Of a stretch of DNA of 64,000 bases, positions 1 to 10,290 are shown piece by piece. The notes under the pieces were generated by a model, which was not told where the DNA came from, searched no databases, and saw nothing but the letters and a program-made list of their open reading frames with translations. Position 1 is the stretch's first letter, and every line of letters starts with the position of its first letter. The DNA comes from SAR116 cluster bacterium AG-447-C21 (GTDB lineage Bacteria > Pseudomonadota > Alphaproteobacteria > Thalassobaculales > Thalassobaculaceae): assembly GCA_003212315.1 (NCBI GenBank), contig QCQB01000003.1, positions 62,001 through 126,000 on the forward strand, in the 5' to 3' direction. A program made the position numbers and the translations under genes.

Positions 1-115
1 CGATTGTACAGAAGGGATAGTTTGCTGCTTCCGCTGCAGCAGTTGATGTCAGAGCATTGAATAAGGTTGATTTTCCAACGTTTGGTAACCCTACAATACC
101 GCAGTTAAAACCCAT
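1..115 (-). CDS. ychF: YchF/EngD family redox-regulated ATPase/GTPase, N-terminal fragment (runs off window)
   Basis: Reverse complement of 1-115 reads [38 protein letters not shown], with the G1 motif GLPNVGKST typical of YchF. Confidence 0.93.
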   Translation of the reverse strand, partial: MGFNCGIVGLPNVGKSTLFNALTSTAAAEAANYPFCTI

Positions 116-122
116 TTGTTAG

Positions 123-767
123 TCACTCCAAATTATTTTGGTCTGTTGGTTCATTTTCTGGAATGTTTTTCGATAAAACCTTTTCATCTCCAGGAAATAC
201 AGCGAGCGCTAATTTACTCATCAGCGTATTCTCATTACTCTCGATCAGAAGTTGGATATTGTCCGCTAAGCTTTCAAGCAGAATAGTAAGCCATGTATTC
301 CGCTCCTTTTTTGCGAAGTCTTGAAGAACATATCGTAGCACTCTGTCTTTGTGTCCTGGGTGCCCGATGCCGAGACGAACTCTCCAATATTCGTTCCCTA
401 TTTGATTATCTAGACTCTTCAGACCATTGTGCCCCCCGGCTCCACCCCCCAATTTGATGCGGCATTTCCCCGGAACGAGATCAAGGTCGTCATAAAAGAC
501 AAAAACCTTATCGCTTGAAAGCTTAAAGAATTTTATCGTTTCGCCTACTGATCGTCCTGACTCATTCATAAAGGTTGTTGGTTTGAGTATCCTGACAGAA
601 TTGTTGCCTATTTTTCCTTCGCTTATTAAACCTTGAAAACGGCGGCGATAGGGAGAAAAGTCATATGTCTCCCTTATCTTGTCCGCAGCCATGAACCCTA
701 TATTGTGCCGGTTATTATGATGTTTTTCCCCTGGGTTTCCTAGGCCAACTAAAAGGCGCATAATCAA
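123..767 (-). CDS. pth: Peptidyl-tRNA hydrolase
   Basis: RLLVGLGNPGEKHHNNRHNIGF, TFMNESGRSV, DDLDLVPGKCRIKLGGGAGGHNGLKS motifs. Confidence 0.97.
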   Translation of the reverse strand: MIMRLLVGLGNPGEKHHNNRHNIGFMAADKIRETYDFSPYRRRFQGLISEGKIGNNSVRILKPTTFMNESGRSVGETIKFFKLSSDKVFVFYDDLDLVPGKCRIKLGGGAGGHNGLKSLDNQIGNEYWRVRLGIGHPGHKDRVLRYVLQDFAKKERNTWLTILLESLADNIQLLIESNENTLMSKLALAVFPGDEKVLSKNIPENEPTDQNNLE

Positions 768-807
768 TTTCCCAATTCTTATTCAGATAAGGAAAGATCT
801 AAAAAAG

Positions 808-1482
808 CTACTCTTCGGAACCGGCCTCACTATTTTCTTCAGTGCTTTCGGCTGTAGCTTCTGTCTCAGTATCTTCATTATCACTTTCATCATCGCTAGT
901 TGCCTCATCGCGAACGACGGTTGGAGCTACTATGGTAGCAATAGTAAAATCACGATCACTTATTGTTGGTGTTACACCCTCTGGAAGGTTCACGGCACTA
1001 ATATGCAAGCTATCGCCAATTTCCGCACTGCTTAAGTCTAACAATAGAGTATTCGGTATTAAATCAGGTGTGCATGAAACCTCAACAGTATATCTCACAA
1101 CGTTCAACACTCCACCGCTCTTAATTCCAGGTGATACATCATCGCCAATAAATTCTACTGGGACCTCAACGGATACTTTTGTAGTTTCGCTTACTCGTAA
1201 AAAATCAACATGCTCTGGAACATCGGTTACAGGATGCAACTGCACATCTCTAGGAAGAACGCGATTTAATTCTCCATTAACATCTATATCAAAAAGCGTG
1301 TTAAAAAATCCACCAGTACCTAAGTGCCTCACCAATATTTTTTGTTCCACAACGATTGGAATAGGTGATTTTTTATCACCATAAATGACTGCTGGGATGT
1401 TTCCCTGACGCCTAGCCTCGCGGGCGGACCCCTTACCTACCTTTTCGCGAGCGTTGGCGGTTAAAACTGTTATATCGGCCAT
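808..1482 (-). CDS. rplY: 50S ribosomal protein L25/general stress protein Ctc
   Basis: AREKVGKGSAREARRQGNIPAVIYG; acidic C-terminal tail as in long L25 forms; adjacent to pth. Confidence 0.95.
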   Translation of the reverse strand: MADITVLTANAREKVGKGSAREARRQGNIPAVIYGDKKSPIPIVVEQKILVRHLGTGGFFNTLFDIDVNGELNRVLPRDVQLHPVTDVPEHVDFLRVSETTKVSVEVPVEFIGDDVSPGIKSGGVLNVVRYTVEVSCTPDLIPNTLLLDLSSAEIGDSLHISAVNLPEGVTPTISDRDFTIATIVAPTVVRDEATSDDESDNEDTETEATAESTEENSEAGSEE

Positions 1483-1636
1483 CGATATCTCCTTGTTTCA
1501 AAAATCCAGTTTGTTAAAAGACCGACCTCCAGGGGTGCCAGAAATTTCTATCTTTTAACTCTAACAGGCAGGTTCTAGTGGTTTTTTGGACTAATAGCCA
1601 GTCAAAAATTTTTATCATTTAGAATGGAATGTAGCT

Positions 1637-2590
1637 TTAATCAGAATTGTTATAATTAAACAAACTTGATACCGATCTAGATTCAGCGATTCTTAATATC
1701 GCTTCTCCTAATAAGGGAGCTATGCTTATCTGGCGCATATTTTTTGCTTCAAGCATAGCTTCAGTGGCTTTTATGCTATCTGTGGTTACCAGCTCTTTTA
1801 GTGGAGAGTTCTTTACTCTTGCTACGGCTCCCCCAGAAAGCACCCCGTGACTTATATAAGCAGATACGGATAGACCTCCTGCGGCCATTAACGCTTCTGC
1901 CGCATTACAGAGTGTTCCACCCGAATCAACTATATCGTCGACGAGTATGCAGTGCCGGTTACTCACATCCCCTATAATATTCATAACTTCAGATACTCCA
2001 GCGCGTTCTCGGCGCTTATCAATTATAGCAAGATCTGCATCAAGACTTTTTGCCAACGCACGGGCTCTGACCACACCTCCTACATCGGGCGATACTATAA
2101 CTAATGATGCATTTCCATATTTCTCTTTGATATCCGCTTGAAAGACTGGTGCCGCAAACAAATTATCCGTGGGGATATCGAAAAACCCTTGTATTTGGCC
2201 AGCGTGCAAGTCAAGTGTCACGACCCGATGCGCACCAGCTGCTGTTATAAGGTTGGCAACCAACTTTGCTGATATAGGAGTTCGGGGGCCAGATTTTCGA
2301 TCTTGACGCGCATAACCATAATATGGAACGACTGCGGTGATTCTATTGGCGGAGCCTCTTTTTAAAGCATCCAGTGCGACCAATAGTTCCATTAGATTGT
2401 CATTTGTCGGGGAGGATGTTGATTGTATTACAAAAACATCTTCACCACGGACATTTTCCTGGATCTCGACAAATACCTCCATATCGGAAAACCTGCGAAC
2501 ATCTGCGTTTGTAAGCGGGAGATTCATATAAGAAGATATCGCTTCAGCGAGAGGACGATTGCTATTACAAGACATAATTTTAGTTGACAT
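1637..2590 (-). CDS. prs: Ribose-phosphate pyrophosphokinase
   Basis: [69 protein letters not shown] motif. Confidence 0.97.
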   Translation of the reverse strand: MSTKIMSCNSNRPLAEAISSYMNLPLTNADVRRFSDMEVFVEIQENVRGEDVFVIQSTSSPTNDNLMELLVALDALKRGSANRITAVVPYYGYARQDRKSGPRTPISAKLVANLITAAGAHRVVTLDLHAGQIQGFFDIPTDNLFAAPVFQADIKEKYGNASLVIVSPDVGGVVRARALAKSLDADLAIIDKRRERAGVSEVMNIIGDVSNRHCILVDDIVDSGGTLCNAAEALMAAGGLSVSAYISHGVLSGGAVARVKNSPLKELVTTDSIKATEAMLEAKNMRQISIAPLLGEAILRIAESRSVSSLFNYNNSD

Positions 2591-2669
2591 GCTGCTATCG
2601 TATCCAATCTAGAGAATTATAGATTCTCGCAGTTATCTCTCTTTAACTTCGAATAGTCTCGTGCAAGAC

Positions 2670-3557
2670 TTATTGCATTCCTTGTTTCACATCAACCGAT
2701 AATGTCGCTCTATATTGATTTATTAATTGAAATAAACCTTCTGACGCTGCAATCGCGATATCTGTGGCAAGGCTTTCCCATGCATCATGTAATATCTTTG
2801 TTTCTACAATATTTTCTTGTGAGACGACCCCTATTTTTTTTGTATTGGCCCTCATTTTCCAATCAAGTTTAATTCTTTGCATTTTAGCATCTATCAATTC
2901 AGTTTCAATTTTGAGTTCTAAGATTAGATCACTCGGCTCTTCTTTTTGGACTTTTATACCTCGTCGTGCCATTGCAGTTTGTATTGCAGAAAATAAAGAT
3001 ACCGCATCATCGCTCGATATATTCATTATTTTGATCATCCTTACCGTTGGATAAGAATTGGTTTTGGTGGATTGAGGCGGTGGACTTAACCAATTGGATA
3101 TCTGGTCTGCGTTGGTATCAGCAACAACTTCAAACATCTCTGGAGATGGGTTGTGCCAAAAATCGTGGGGAGGTGTTGATCGCGTTTCCCTCAGGCCTTT
3201 AATTTCACCATTATTGTCAACGAGTAACCATGAGATAACTAGTTCAGAAGGTTTATCAAAATATAGTTGTTGGTAACCATTAGCTGTAAGAGAGAGGGAT
3301 AGTCTATTTGACGATCTAGAGCTAGCCACCATGCCGCGACGCCTCAAAGAGCTTGCTATAGCTTCTGCAAAAGCATCGCCCACCCATTCTACCGGGCCCT
3401 CGATGCCTTTTATTAATATGCCGGCGCTATTGGATGCGATTGGAAAGTTCGCTACTCCATTATTAATAGTTCTTTTCTGAAAGGGTTGAGGAATTGATCC
3501 ACAGCTACTAACCAGCGAGTGAAGTAGTATGATGCATGCGGTTAAGCTAAAACGCAT
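2670..3557 (-). CDS. Predicted lipoprotein, function unknown
   Basis: N-terminal signal with lipobox-like LVSSC (MRFSLTACIILLHSLVSSCGS). Confidence 0.7.
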   Translation of the reverse strand: MRFSLTACIILLHSLVSSCGSIPQPFQKRTINNGVANFPIASNSAGILIKGIEGPVEWVGDAFAEAIASSLRRRGMVASSRSSNRLSLSLTANGYQQLYFDKPSELVISWLLVDNNGEIKGLRETRSTPPHDFWHNPSPEMFEVVADTNADQISNWLSPPPQSTKTNSYPTVRMIKIMNISSDDAVSLFSAIQTAMARRGIKVQKEEPSDLILELKIETELIDAKMQRIKLDWKMRANTKKIGVVSQENIVETKILHDAWESLATDIAIAASEGLFQLINQYRATLSVDVKQGMQ

Positions 3558-3627
3558 GTAGCAAGTCCCAGAATGATAAAGGCAAGAATGAGAATATATA
3601 AATGGGGCACTTATGTTCGATCTTTTA

Positions 3628-4443
3628 TCATAATATTACAATGGTTGAGAGTAAGCGACCGTAATCTTCCTCATGTTTGTGACAGCTTCGCCGATAGCTG
3701 TAGAAGTTTTTTGTGTCTTGATAAGTATCGCGTTCTAATTGAAATATTTTTTCTATACCAATTTTAGATAACCTAGACCTTATAAAACTCGGTAAATCAA
3801 ACATGAAATGATGTTTTTGTTTACTTGCCCGGAAATACTTTGCGTTGCCGGGATCCGAGTCTAGGAAGGCTTTTGGAAATTCAGGCCCCACTTCGTATGA
3901 TAGGGGGCCTATTGTAGGACCTATTGCACAAGATATCTCATCAATTTGTGCTCCCTGTCGCGTCATTCCAGAGACTGTCGATTCAAGAATGCCGCCAATC
4001 GCCCCTTTCCAACCTGCGTGCGCGGCCCCAATAATATTATTTTTTCTATCAGAAAATAAAACGGGGCTGCAATCAGCAGTTAAAATACCGAGGGCCACTT
4101 TGGGAATTTTTGTAATAAGGCCATCTCCAACATAAACATTCTGATTTCTATTTTCATTGGTGATCGTAATAGCTTCCGATGAATGTGTTTGATGGCAAGT
4201 AATTAATGCCTCACTCGGTAGAGAAAGAGCTGCCATCGCTTTAGCTCTATTATTTAAAACGGTTTCTTTATTGTCTTTAGAGCCGATTCCGCAGTTGAGT
4301 GATTGGTAAATACCGGAGCTCATCCCTCCCTGGCGAGTAAAGAAAGCGTGCTTTATACCCACTCCAGAAAATTGTTCTATTTGAAACAACTCAAAACTCT
4401 CTATTCTTGTAGTTAAACGCCATATACAGAAATAATATTCCAA
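3628..4443 (-). CDS. pgeF: Multicopper polyphenol oxidase/laccase-domain protein (YfiH/PgeF family). True start may be TTG near 4389
   Basis: HAFFTRQGGMSSG, TCHQTHSSEA, LGILTADCSPVLF, GAAHAGWKGAIGGI; ORF overlaps lgt by 53 nt, so an internal start just after the lgt stop is likely. Confidence 0.9.
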   Translation of the reverse strand: MEYYFCIWRLTTRIESFELFQIEQFSGVGIKHAFFTRQGGMSSGIYQSLNCGIGSKDNKETVLNNRAKAMAALSLPSEALITCHQTHSSEAITITNENRNQNVYVGDGLITKIPKVALGILTADCSPVLFSDRKNNIIGAAHAGWKGAIGGILESTVSGMTRQGAQIDEISCAIGPTIGPLSYEVGPEFPKAFLDSDPGNAKYFRASKQKHHFMFDLPSFIRSRLSKIGIEKIFQLERDTYQDTKNFYSYRRSCHKHEEDYGRLLSTIVIL

Positions 4444-5197
4444 TAAAAATCATTGGAACAGAGAGGATTTGTCCCATGGTTATATTGTTGAATATAAACC
4501 CTATATGTGAGTCAGGCTCTCTAAATAACTCCACAAAGGAGCGGAATATTCCATAGCCCAATAGAAATAAGCCTAATAATGTACCAGGAAAAAATCTTGC
4601 CCTGGTCATATAATTTGCAGTGATTAAAACTATAAATAAAACTAAACCTTCCAGAAAGGCCTCATAGAGTTGACTTGGATGTCGTGGCAAAGAGCCTCCG
4701 TTAGGGAAAATAATTCCCCAAGGGGCATCTGTGACGCGACCGTATAATTCACTATTGATGAAATTAGCTATTCGGCCAAAAAAGAGGCCAATTGGTGCAA
4801 CGCAAGCTAATATATCTGCCAAGTAAAGGGTTTGAATATTGTTACGTGATGCGAATACAAAAGCAGCAACGATCACCCCAAGAAAACCACCGTGGAATGA
4901 CATTCCGCCACGCCATATCATAAAAATTTCCATGGGGTTTTGGAGAAAAAAACTGGGAGAATAGAAAAAAACATAGCCTAAACGTCCACCCAATATAATA
5001 CCCGCTGTCACATACACCAAAAGGTCTTCGAATTTTTTTGGATCCACGTCGATGGGCCCTCTTTTTGCCAGAATTATGCAAAAACGCCATCCTAATAATA
5101 AACCCGCGATATATGCCAGCGCGTACCAGCGAACTATCATAGGGCCTATTTGAAATGCGATTGGATCTATAGTAGGGAAGCTGAGCCCAGTTAACAT
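4391..5197 (-). CDS. lgt: Prolipoprotein diacylglyceryl transferase
   Basis: RWYALAYIAGLLLGWR, GGRLGYVFFY, WRGGMSFHGGFLG, GRIANFINSELYGR. Confidence 0.97.
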   Translation of the reverse strand: MLTGLSFPTIDPIAFQIGPMIVRWYALAYIAGLLLGWRFCIILAKRGPIDVDPKKFEDLLVYVTAGIILGGRLGYVFFYSPSFFLQNPMEIFMIWRGGMSFHGGFLGVIVAAFVFASRNNIQTLYLADILACVAPIGLFFGRIANFINSELYGRVTDAPWGIIFPNGGSLPRHPSQLYEAFLEGLVLFIVLITANYMTRARFFPGTLLGLFLLGYGIFRSFVELFREPDSHIGFIFNNITMGQILSVPMIFIGILFLYMAFNYKNREF

Positions 5198-5202
5198 AGA
5201 AT

Positions 5203-6192
5203 TTACCTATATGGGTTATCTGTTGATAAAAAATCCCGGACGTATTTTTGGACGCCGTCTTCTAACGATGTAAACGACTTTTTATAACCCGCAGATTTAA
5301 GTTTCGTCATAGAAGCTTGAGTGAAGTATTGATATTGATCACGCAAATGAAGTGGGGTGTCTATAAAGTCAATTTTGGGTTCGCGTTTTAACGAATGGTA
5401 AATGGCTTCTGTAAGGTTTTTGAAGCTCCGCGCCTGCCCCGTTCCAATGTTAAAGAGGCCAGAGATATCTCGGTTTTCATAAAGCCATATCATTATGTCT
5501 ACACAATCTTCTATCCAGATAAAATCGCGACTTTGCTCACCATCATTTATTCCTTCTTTATGGGACTTGAATAGTTTAGCTGGCTCATTTCGTATTATGC
5601 GTGGATAGATTTGTGCAATCAAACTACTTTGTGCTCCTTTATGAAACTCATTCGGGCCAAAAACATTAAAAAACTTCAAACCTGCCCATTGGGGTGGATG
5701 AGATGATCCATTTAAAACATCATAGTTGACCAGTTTATCAAAAAGGTGTTTGCTCCAGCCATAAGGGTTTAGAGGCTTAAGTTTTGACAGCTCTATTGGA
5801 TCAAAATGATCATTAAATCCATTTTTACCATCGCCATAAGTAGCGGCAGAAGAGGCATATATAAAAGGGATACTGTTGTTAGTACACCAGTTCCATAAGC
5901 TGAGAGAAAGATTAAAATTGTTTCGTAATATAAGGTCTACATCTTTTTCTGTTGTGGATGATATTGCTCCAAGGTGAAAAACATATTCTATTGATTCACC
6001 GTTTTCTGAGAGGTATCTATCCAAGTTTTCAGGCTCAATAATTTGATGAACCAAGTGGTTAGATAAATTTTTCCATTTGTCATCTATACCCAATCGATCA
6101 ACAACTGTTATTTTTGGGGCTCCAGTCTTTTTAGACAAGGTTGCTACGAGGTTTGAGCCTATAAAGCCTGCTCCGCCTGTAATTAAAATCAT
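5203..6192 (-). CDS. hldD: ADP-L-glycero-D-manno-heptose-6-epimerase
   Basis: MILITGGAGFIGSNLVATL, YASSAATYG, NPYGWSKHLFD, FFNVFGPNEFHKG. Confidence 0.92.
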   Translation of the reverse strand: MILITGGAGFIGSNLVATLSKKTGAPKITVVDRLGIDDKWKNLSNHLVHQIIEPENLDRYLSENGESIEYVFHLGAISSTTEKDVDLILRNNFNLSLSLWNWCTNNSIPFIYASSAATYGDGKNGFNDHFDPIELSKLKPLNPYGWSKHLFDKLVNYDVLNGSSHPPQWAGLKFFNVFGPNEFHKGAQSSLIAQIYPRIIRNEPAKLFKSHKEGINDGEQSRDFIWIEDCVDIMIWLYENRDISGLFNIGTGQARSFKNLTEAIYHSLKREPKIDFIDTPLHLRDQYQYFTQASMTKLKSAGYKKSFTSLEDGVQKYVRDFLSTDNPYR

Positions 6193-6353
6193 CCGACCTC
6201 TCAGATTACTTCTTCCTAAATTACCGAACTGTGCAATGTTCCTCCTGCTTTAGAAAGAAAACAAAAATTTCTGGTATATTTTTACATAAATTTTTTAGAA
6301 ATAATTCTATATAATAATTTATGAGACATGAAAACTGTTGAGGGATAACAATT

Positions 6354-6665
6354 ATGCAATCTAACAATCGGATTTTGGGTGACTTAGCTCGTTTAGCAAG
6401 TGGGGCTATGTCCGCTGCTGCAGGAGCTCGCGATGAAATGGAGCAAATGCTCCAGTATCGTTTCGAACGTTTTCTAAATGATCGTGGCTGGATCAGTCGT
6501 GAAGAGTTTGACGCTACTACCGAAATGGCTCAAAAAGCCAGAGAAAAGCAAGAGTTAGTGATGGAACGATTGATCCAGCTCGAAGAGAGACTGATACTAT
6601 TGGAAAAGGCGAAAAAGCCGTTGACCCGTAAGCCTAAAACACGTGCTAAAAAAGAAAATAATTAA
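6354..6665 (+). CDS. ubiK: Accessory factor UbiK/BMFP family coiled-coil protein
   Basis: LARLASGAMSAAAGARDEME...REEFDATTEMAQKAREKQELVMERLIQLE. Confidence 0.85.
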   Translation: MQSNNRILGDLARLASGAMSAAAGARDEMEQMLQYRFERFLNDRGWISREEFDATTEMAQKAREKQELVMERLIQLEERLILLEKAKKPLTRKPKTRAKKENN

Positions 6666-6854
6666 AGTATTTTTTTGTAATAGAATTTATAAAATTGCGC
6701 TAAATAATGTGTGTTTGGGGTTGACACACCCAATACTTATGAGATTACTACTATATGTTGTATGCTGCTGTACAAGGAGCGCTACCAAGCTATAAAAATG
6801 CAAAAACTTTCGGGTACAGTTAGTATTGTGTGGGTGCCGAAAAGGAGCTGACCA

Positions 6855-7358
6855 ATGTCTCTGAGTTATGTAGATGAAAAAACCTCATCCGATAATCCCT
6901 TAGAGTTGCTTATCGAAATAGTTGGCGCGAATGATTGGACGTATGAACGTTCTGGTTCTGACGAGTTAGCCGTTGAAATTAACGGACGTTGGTGCAATTA
7001 CCGCCTTTTTTTTATTTGGCAAGCTGAAATAGGTGCATTGCATTTTTCGTGCGTATTTGAAACTAGGATTCATCAGGAAAGTTTCAAGCCTATCTATGCT
7101 CTCCTGGCAGCTATCAATGAGAAGCTTTGGCTGGGGCATTTTGATTTGTCTTCTGAAGATGGGATGCCCATGTTTAGGCACACCCTCTTGTTGAGAGGAG
7201 CAGGTCCTGCCAGTGTTGAACAACTAGAAGATTTAGTAGATATTTCTGTTAGCGAGTCGGATCGATATTATCCTGCATTCCAATTCGTAATCTGGGGAGG
7301 TAAGACACCCAAAGAGGCGCTTGATGCGGCATTAATTGAGGTTGTTGGAGAAGCTTAA
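6855..7358 (+). CDS. YbjN domain-containing protein
   Basis: YbjN-like composition; ORF immediately upstream of proC, a common alphaproteobacterial arrangement. Confidence 0.8.
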   Translation: MSLSYVDEKTSSDNPLELLIEIVGANDWTYERSGSDELAVEINGRWCNYRLFFIWQAEIGALHFSCVFETRIHQESFKPIYALLAAINEKLWLGHFDLSSEDGMPMFRHTLLLRGAGPASVEQLEDLVDISVSESDRYYPAFQFVIWGGKTPKEALDAALIEVVGEA

Positions 7359-7360
7359 AA

Positions 7361-8173
7361 ATGACATCACTGATTTTGGTGGGTTGCGGTAAAATGGGTG
7401 GCGCTATGCTGGCTGGCTGGCTAGAGACTGGCTTTGTAGATGAAGCTATATACGTCGTCGAACCTAACGCGACGGTGATAGAACAGTTTGCGAGTGCGGA
7501 TGGTATAATAATTGTTAAAACTGCTAATGATATCCCCGAAGGTGTTAATCCCTCGGTTGTGGTATTGGCTGTTAAACCACAAACTATGGATGAGGCAATT
7601 ATACCTCTCCAACGTTTCGTGAGGCCAAATACGGTTTTTCTGTCCATCGCCGCAGGTAAAACAATAAGATATTTTGAGGATAAATTAGGTCAAAAAGCAT
7701 CTATAGTTCGTGCGATGCCTAACACGCCTGCTTCAGTTGGAAGAGGAGTTACCGTATTTGTTCCGAATAGTAATGTATCGGAGGAAACGACGTTACTTTG
7801 TGGGGATTTACTATCGGCCGTAGGAGAGGTGATATCGATAGATGATGAAGCCTTATTAGACCCGGTTACGGCTGTTTCTGGCAGTGGACCGGCATATGTA
7901 TTTTTTCTAATAGAAGCCATGGCAGCCGCTGGTGAAAAAGCAGGCCTCCCAATGGATTTAGCATATCGTTTAGCCAAGACCACCGTTGCAGGAGCAGGGG
8001 AGTTAGCGCGTCAATCAGAGGACCCAGCAAGTCAGTTGAGAATAAATGTTACAAGCCCGGGAGGGACTACTGCGGCGGCGTTGGAGGTATTAATGGATAA
8101 GGATGGTATCCAGCCGATTGTCGATAGAGCAATTGAGGCTGCAAGTCGACGGTCTAAAGAGCTTGCAGGCTAA
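7361..8173 (+). CDS. proC: Pyrroline-5-carboxylate reductase
   Basis: LVGCGKMGGAMLAGW, VRAMPNTPASVGRGVTVF, AVSGSGPAYVFFLIEAM, VTSPGGTTAAALEVL. Confidence 0.97.
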   Translation: MTSLILVGCGKMGGAMLAGWLETGFVDEAIYVVEPNATVIEQFASADGIIIVKTANDIPEGVNPSVVVLAVKPQTMDEAIIPLQRFVRPNTVFLSIAAGKTIRYFEDKLGQKASIVRAMPNTPASVGRGVTVFVPNSNVSEETTLLCGDLLSAVGEVISIDDEALLDPVTAVSGSGPAYVFFLIEAMAAAGEKAGLPMDLAYRLAKTTVAGAGELARQSEDPASQLRINVTSPGGTTAAALEVLMDKDGIQPIVDRAIEAASRRSKELAG

Positions 8174-8189
8174 CTAAATATATCTTGAA

Positions 8190-8783
8190 ATGGCTAAAAT
8201 TAATCAAGAAGATCTCATTTTTAAAGATATATTTGGAAAAATAGCTTCAGACGGTTGGCAGTCGATAGACCTAGAGAAGTTGTCTCACGAATGTGACTTT
8301 GATGTTTTAAATGTAACTGGTGGAATTAGAAATAAAATAGACCTGCTGGTCGCGTTTTCTGCGTTCATAGATACGACGGTTAACCAATCAATTGATGCTG
8401 ATTTAAAAGATGACCAAATTCCTATAAGAGAACGGCTCTTGGAGGCCCTTTTGATAAGGTTTGAAGCACTCGCGCCCTATAAAGCGGGTGTTATTAAATT
8501 GATGAAGACCTTTCCTCCTAACCCGACCTTTGTTGTGATAGGATCGAAATCATTAAAACTATCAATGGAAGCAACACTTACAGCGGTTGGATTGGAAGCG
8601 AAAGGAATACAAGGTGCTATTCGAGTAAAAGGTCTATGTATGATCTTTATGAGTGGTGTTTGTGCCTGGGCAAAGGATAACAGTGAGGACTTATCAGCTA
8701 CTACTAGAATTTTGGACGAGCGATTGAAGCAAACGGAGAATATAATATCAAATCTTGGGTTAATAGATCTAAAAATAGTCTGA
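8190..8783 (+). CDS. TetR/COQ9-like helical protein
   Basis: N-terminal HTH-like segment (GWQSIDLEKLSHECDFDVLNV) with an all-helical C-terminus; position between proC and csaA. Confidence 0.6.
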   Translation: MAKINQEDLIFKDIFGKIASDGWQSIDLEKLSHECDFDVLNVTGGIRNKIDLLVAFSAFIDTTVNQSIDADLKDDQIPIRERLLEALLIRFEALAPYKAGVIKLMKTFPPNPTFVVIGSKSLKLSMEATLTAVGLEAKGIQGAIRVKGLCMIFMSGVCAWAKDNSEDLSATTRILDERLKQTENIISNLGLIDLKIV

Positions 8784-8822
8784 TATTTCAACTAGCAATG
8801 TTTAACTGGGAATATTAGGAAA

Positions 8823-9185
8823 ATGAGTATGACGGAAGAAACTGGCTCAAATATGATAGAGTATGCGGATTTCGCCAAAATAGATATTCGCGTGGGAACT
8901 ATTATTGACGCAAAACCCTTTCCTGAAGCACGTCATCCAGCATTCCAACTTTGGGTGGATTTTGGCAAAATACTAGGAATTAAAAAGACCTCAGCTCAAG
9001 TAACAAATTATTATACTATAGAAAGCTTAAAGGGACGGCAGGTAGCAGCTGTTATCAACTTCCCCCCTAAACAAATTGGGAAATTCATGAGCGAGATACT
9101 AGTTTTGGGTTTTCCAGATAAAACAGGTGAAGTTGTTCTGGTGTCTATTGACCAAAATGTGCCTAACGGCGGAAAACTATTTTAG
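8823..9185 (+). CDS. csaA: CsaA/Trbp111-like tRNA-binding protein
   Basis: FAKIDIRVGTIIDAKPFPEARHPAFQLWVDFG, IKKTSAQVTNYY, VAAVINFPPKQIG. Confidence 0.92.
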   Translation: MSMTEETGSNMIEYADFAKIDIRVGTIIDAKPFPEARHPAFQLWVDFGKILGIKKTSAQVTNYYTIESLKGRQVAAVINFPPKQIGKFMSEILVLGFPDKTGEVVLVSIDQNVPNGGKLF

Positions 9186-9281
9186 ATCTTCCATTAGAAC
9201 TAAATAACCGAAAAGAATGAGGACGAATAACGGAATAAAACTGCACAGAGGAATTAGACGGAAAGCGTTAGGAGGATAACG

Positions 9282-10280
9282 ATGCCTAAAAATCTTGAGT
9301 TTGGTATTCAAACCAACGGTATCAAGCACGCTCACGCAGATCCTATGCCAGATATCCATACACGCTTTCATATGGTCAAAGAAACGGGGCTCTTTGATTA
9401 TGTCGATAAGACACCTGCCGCAAATGAGGTGGAACAATTTTTATTAGCCAGTAAAAAATGTCATCTTCCAATTCGCTGTGGAGGTTGGTTTTATATGCTT
9501 GGGCGTGATGAGACTTTGCTGATCGAAAACCTAAAAATAGCAAATGCACTTGGCTCCGAGATCCACAATATTCAACTTTTTTCTCACAATATTTCAGGGG
9601 AACTTATAACCAATCAAGATGTAGCTGATTTTTATGAATTTGCATTGAAGGAGGGTGACAAGTTGAGTGTTGACCCATGTTTAGAAGTGCATGTCAATAT
9701 GTGGTCAGAGGATTTCTTGCGGGTCTCGGAAGTTGGGCAAATAGTCGAATCCATGGGATTACCTTTTCAGATAACGCTCGACCATAGCCATATAATTTTT
9801 AAAATTGACAATCCCATTGAACAAAAAGTTTTTGATATCGATGAGGATATTAAAAGAGGAGATCTGATCCTAGATCCATTTACAGCGGGCCATATCTGTG
9901 GCGACTGGATTTCAAAGGGTTGGGTTCGGCATTGTCATGCGCGCTCTGCTGTCCCAAATAACCCGAAGAATATAGTTGCCACTGATGATGAAGGGAATGT
10001 TGGAAGAGGTATTCAATATCCTTTCTGTGATCCTGGGACTGGGAATTATCATGAACTATGGAATGAGCAATTATTAGAGCCCTGGAAAGAAGTAGTGCGC
10101 CAATTAATGAAGTACCATGCAAATAATGCTGATAGTCGACTGGGGCAAATAAGTACCGAGTTCATATCTAATTTTGACTATGGAGAGGGTTGTAAGTACT
10201 CGCTTTTTGACCAGGCCCAAGCCTGCACGTCATGGATGCGGAGTACCTGGGACAACATTCTAGCGGAAGCTGAAAAATAA
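9282..10280 (+). CDS. Xylose isomerase-like TIM-barrel protein
   Basis: Pattern of acidic/His residues (CLEVHVNMW, ITLDHSHI, HCHARSA) typical of AP-endonuclease-2-like barrels; no closer family recognised. Confidence 0.55.
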   Translation: MPKNLEFGIQTNGIKHAHADPMPDIHTRFHMVKETGLFDYVDKTPAANEVEQFLLASKKCHLPIRCGGWFYMLGRDETLLIENLKIANALGSEIHNIQLFSHNISGELITNQDVADFYEFALKEGDKLSVDPCLEVHVNMWSEDFLRVSEVGQIVESMGLPFQITLDHSHIIFKIDNPIEQKVFDIDEDIKRGDLILDPFTAGHICGDWISKGWVRHCHARSAVPNNPKNIVATDDEGNVGRGIQYPFCDPGTGNYHELWNEQLLEPWKEVVRQLMKYHANNADSRLGQISTEFISNFDYGEGCKYSLFDQAQACTSWMRSTWDNILAEAEK

Positions 10281-10290
10281 ACAATCAATC

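Noticed and set aside
842-1384. 180-aa plus-strand ORF opposite rplY
   Set aside because: Lies entirely antisense to a confidently identified ribosomal protein; Ser/Thr-rich mirror translation, no domain signal
1483-1636. Possible regulatory leader upstream of rplY (GACTGGCTATTAGTC and similar small repeats)
   Set aside because: Short weak repeats; nothing beyond an ordinary promoter region could be supported
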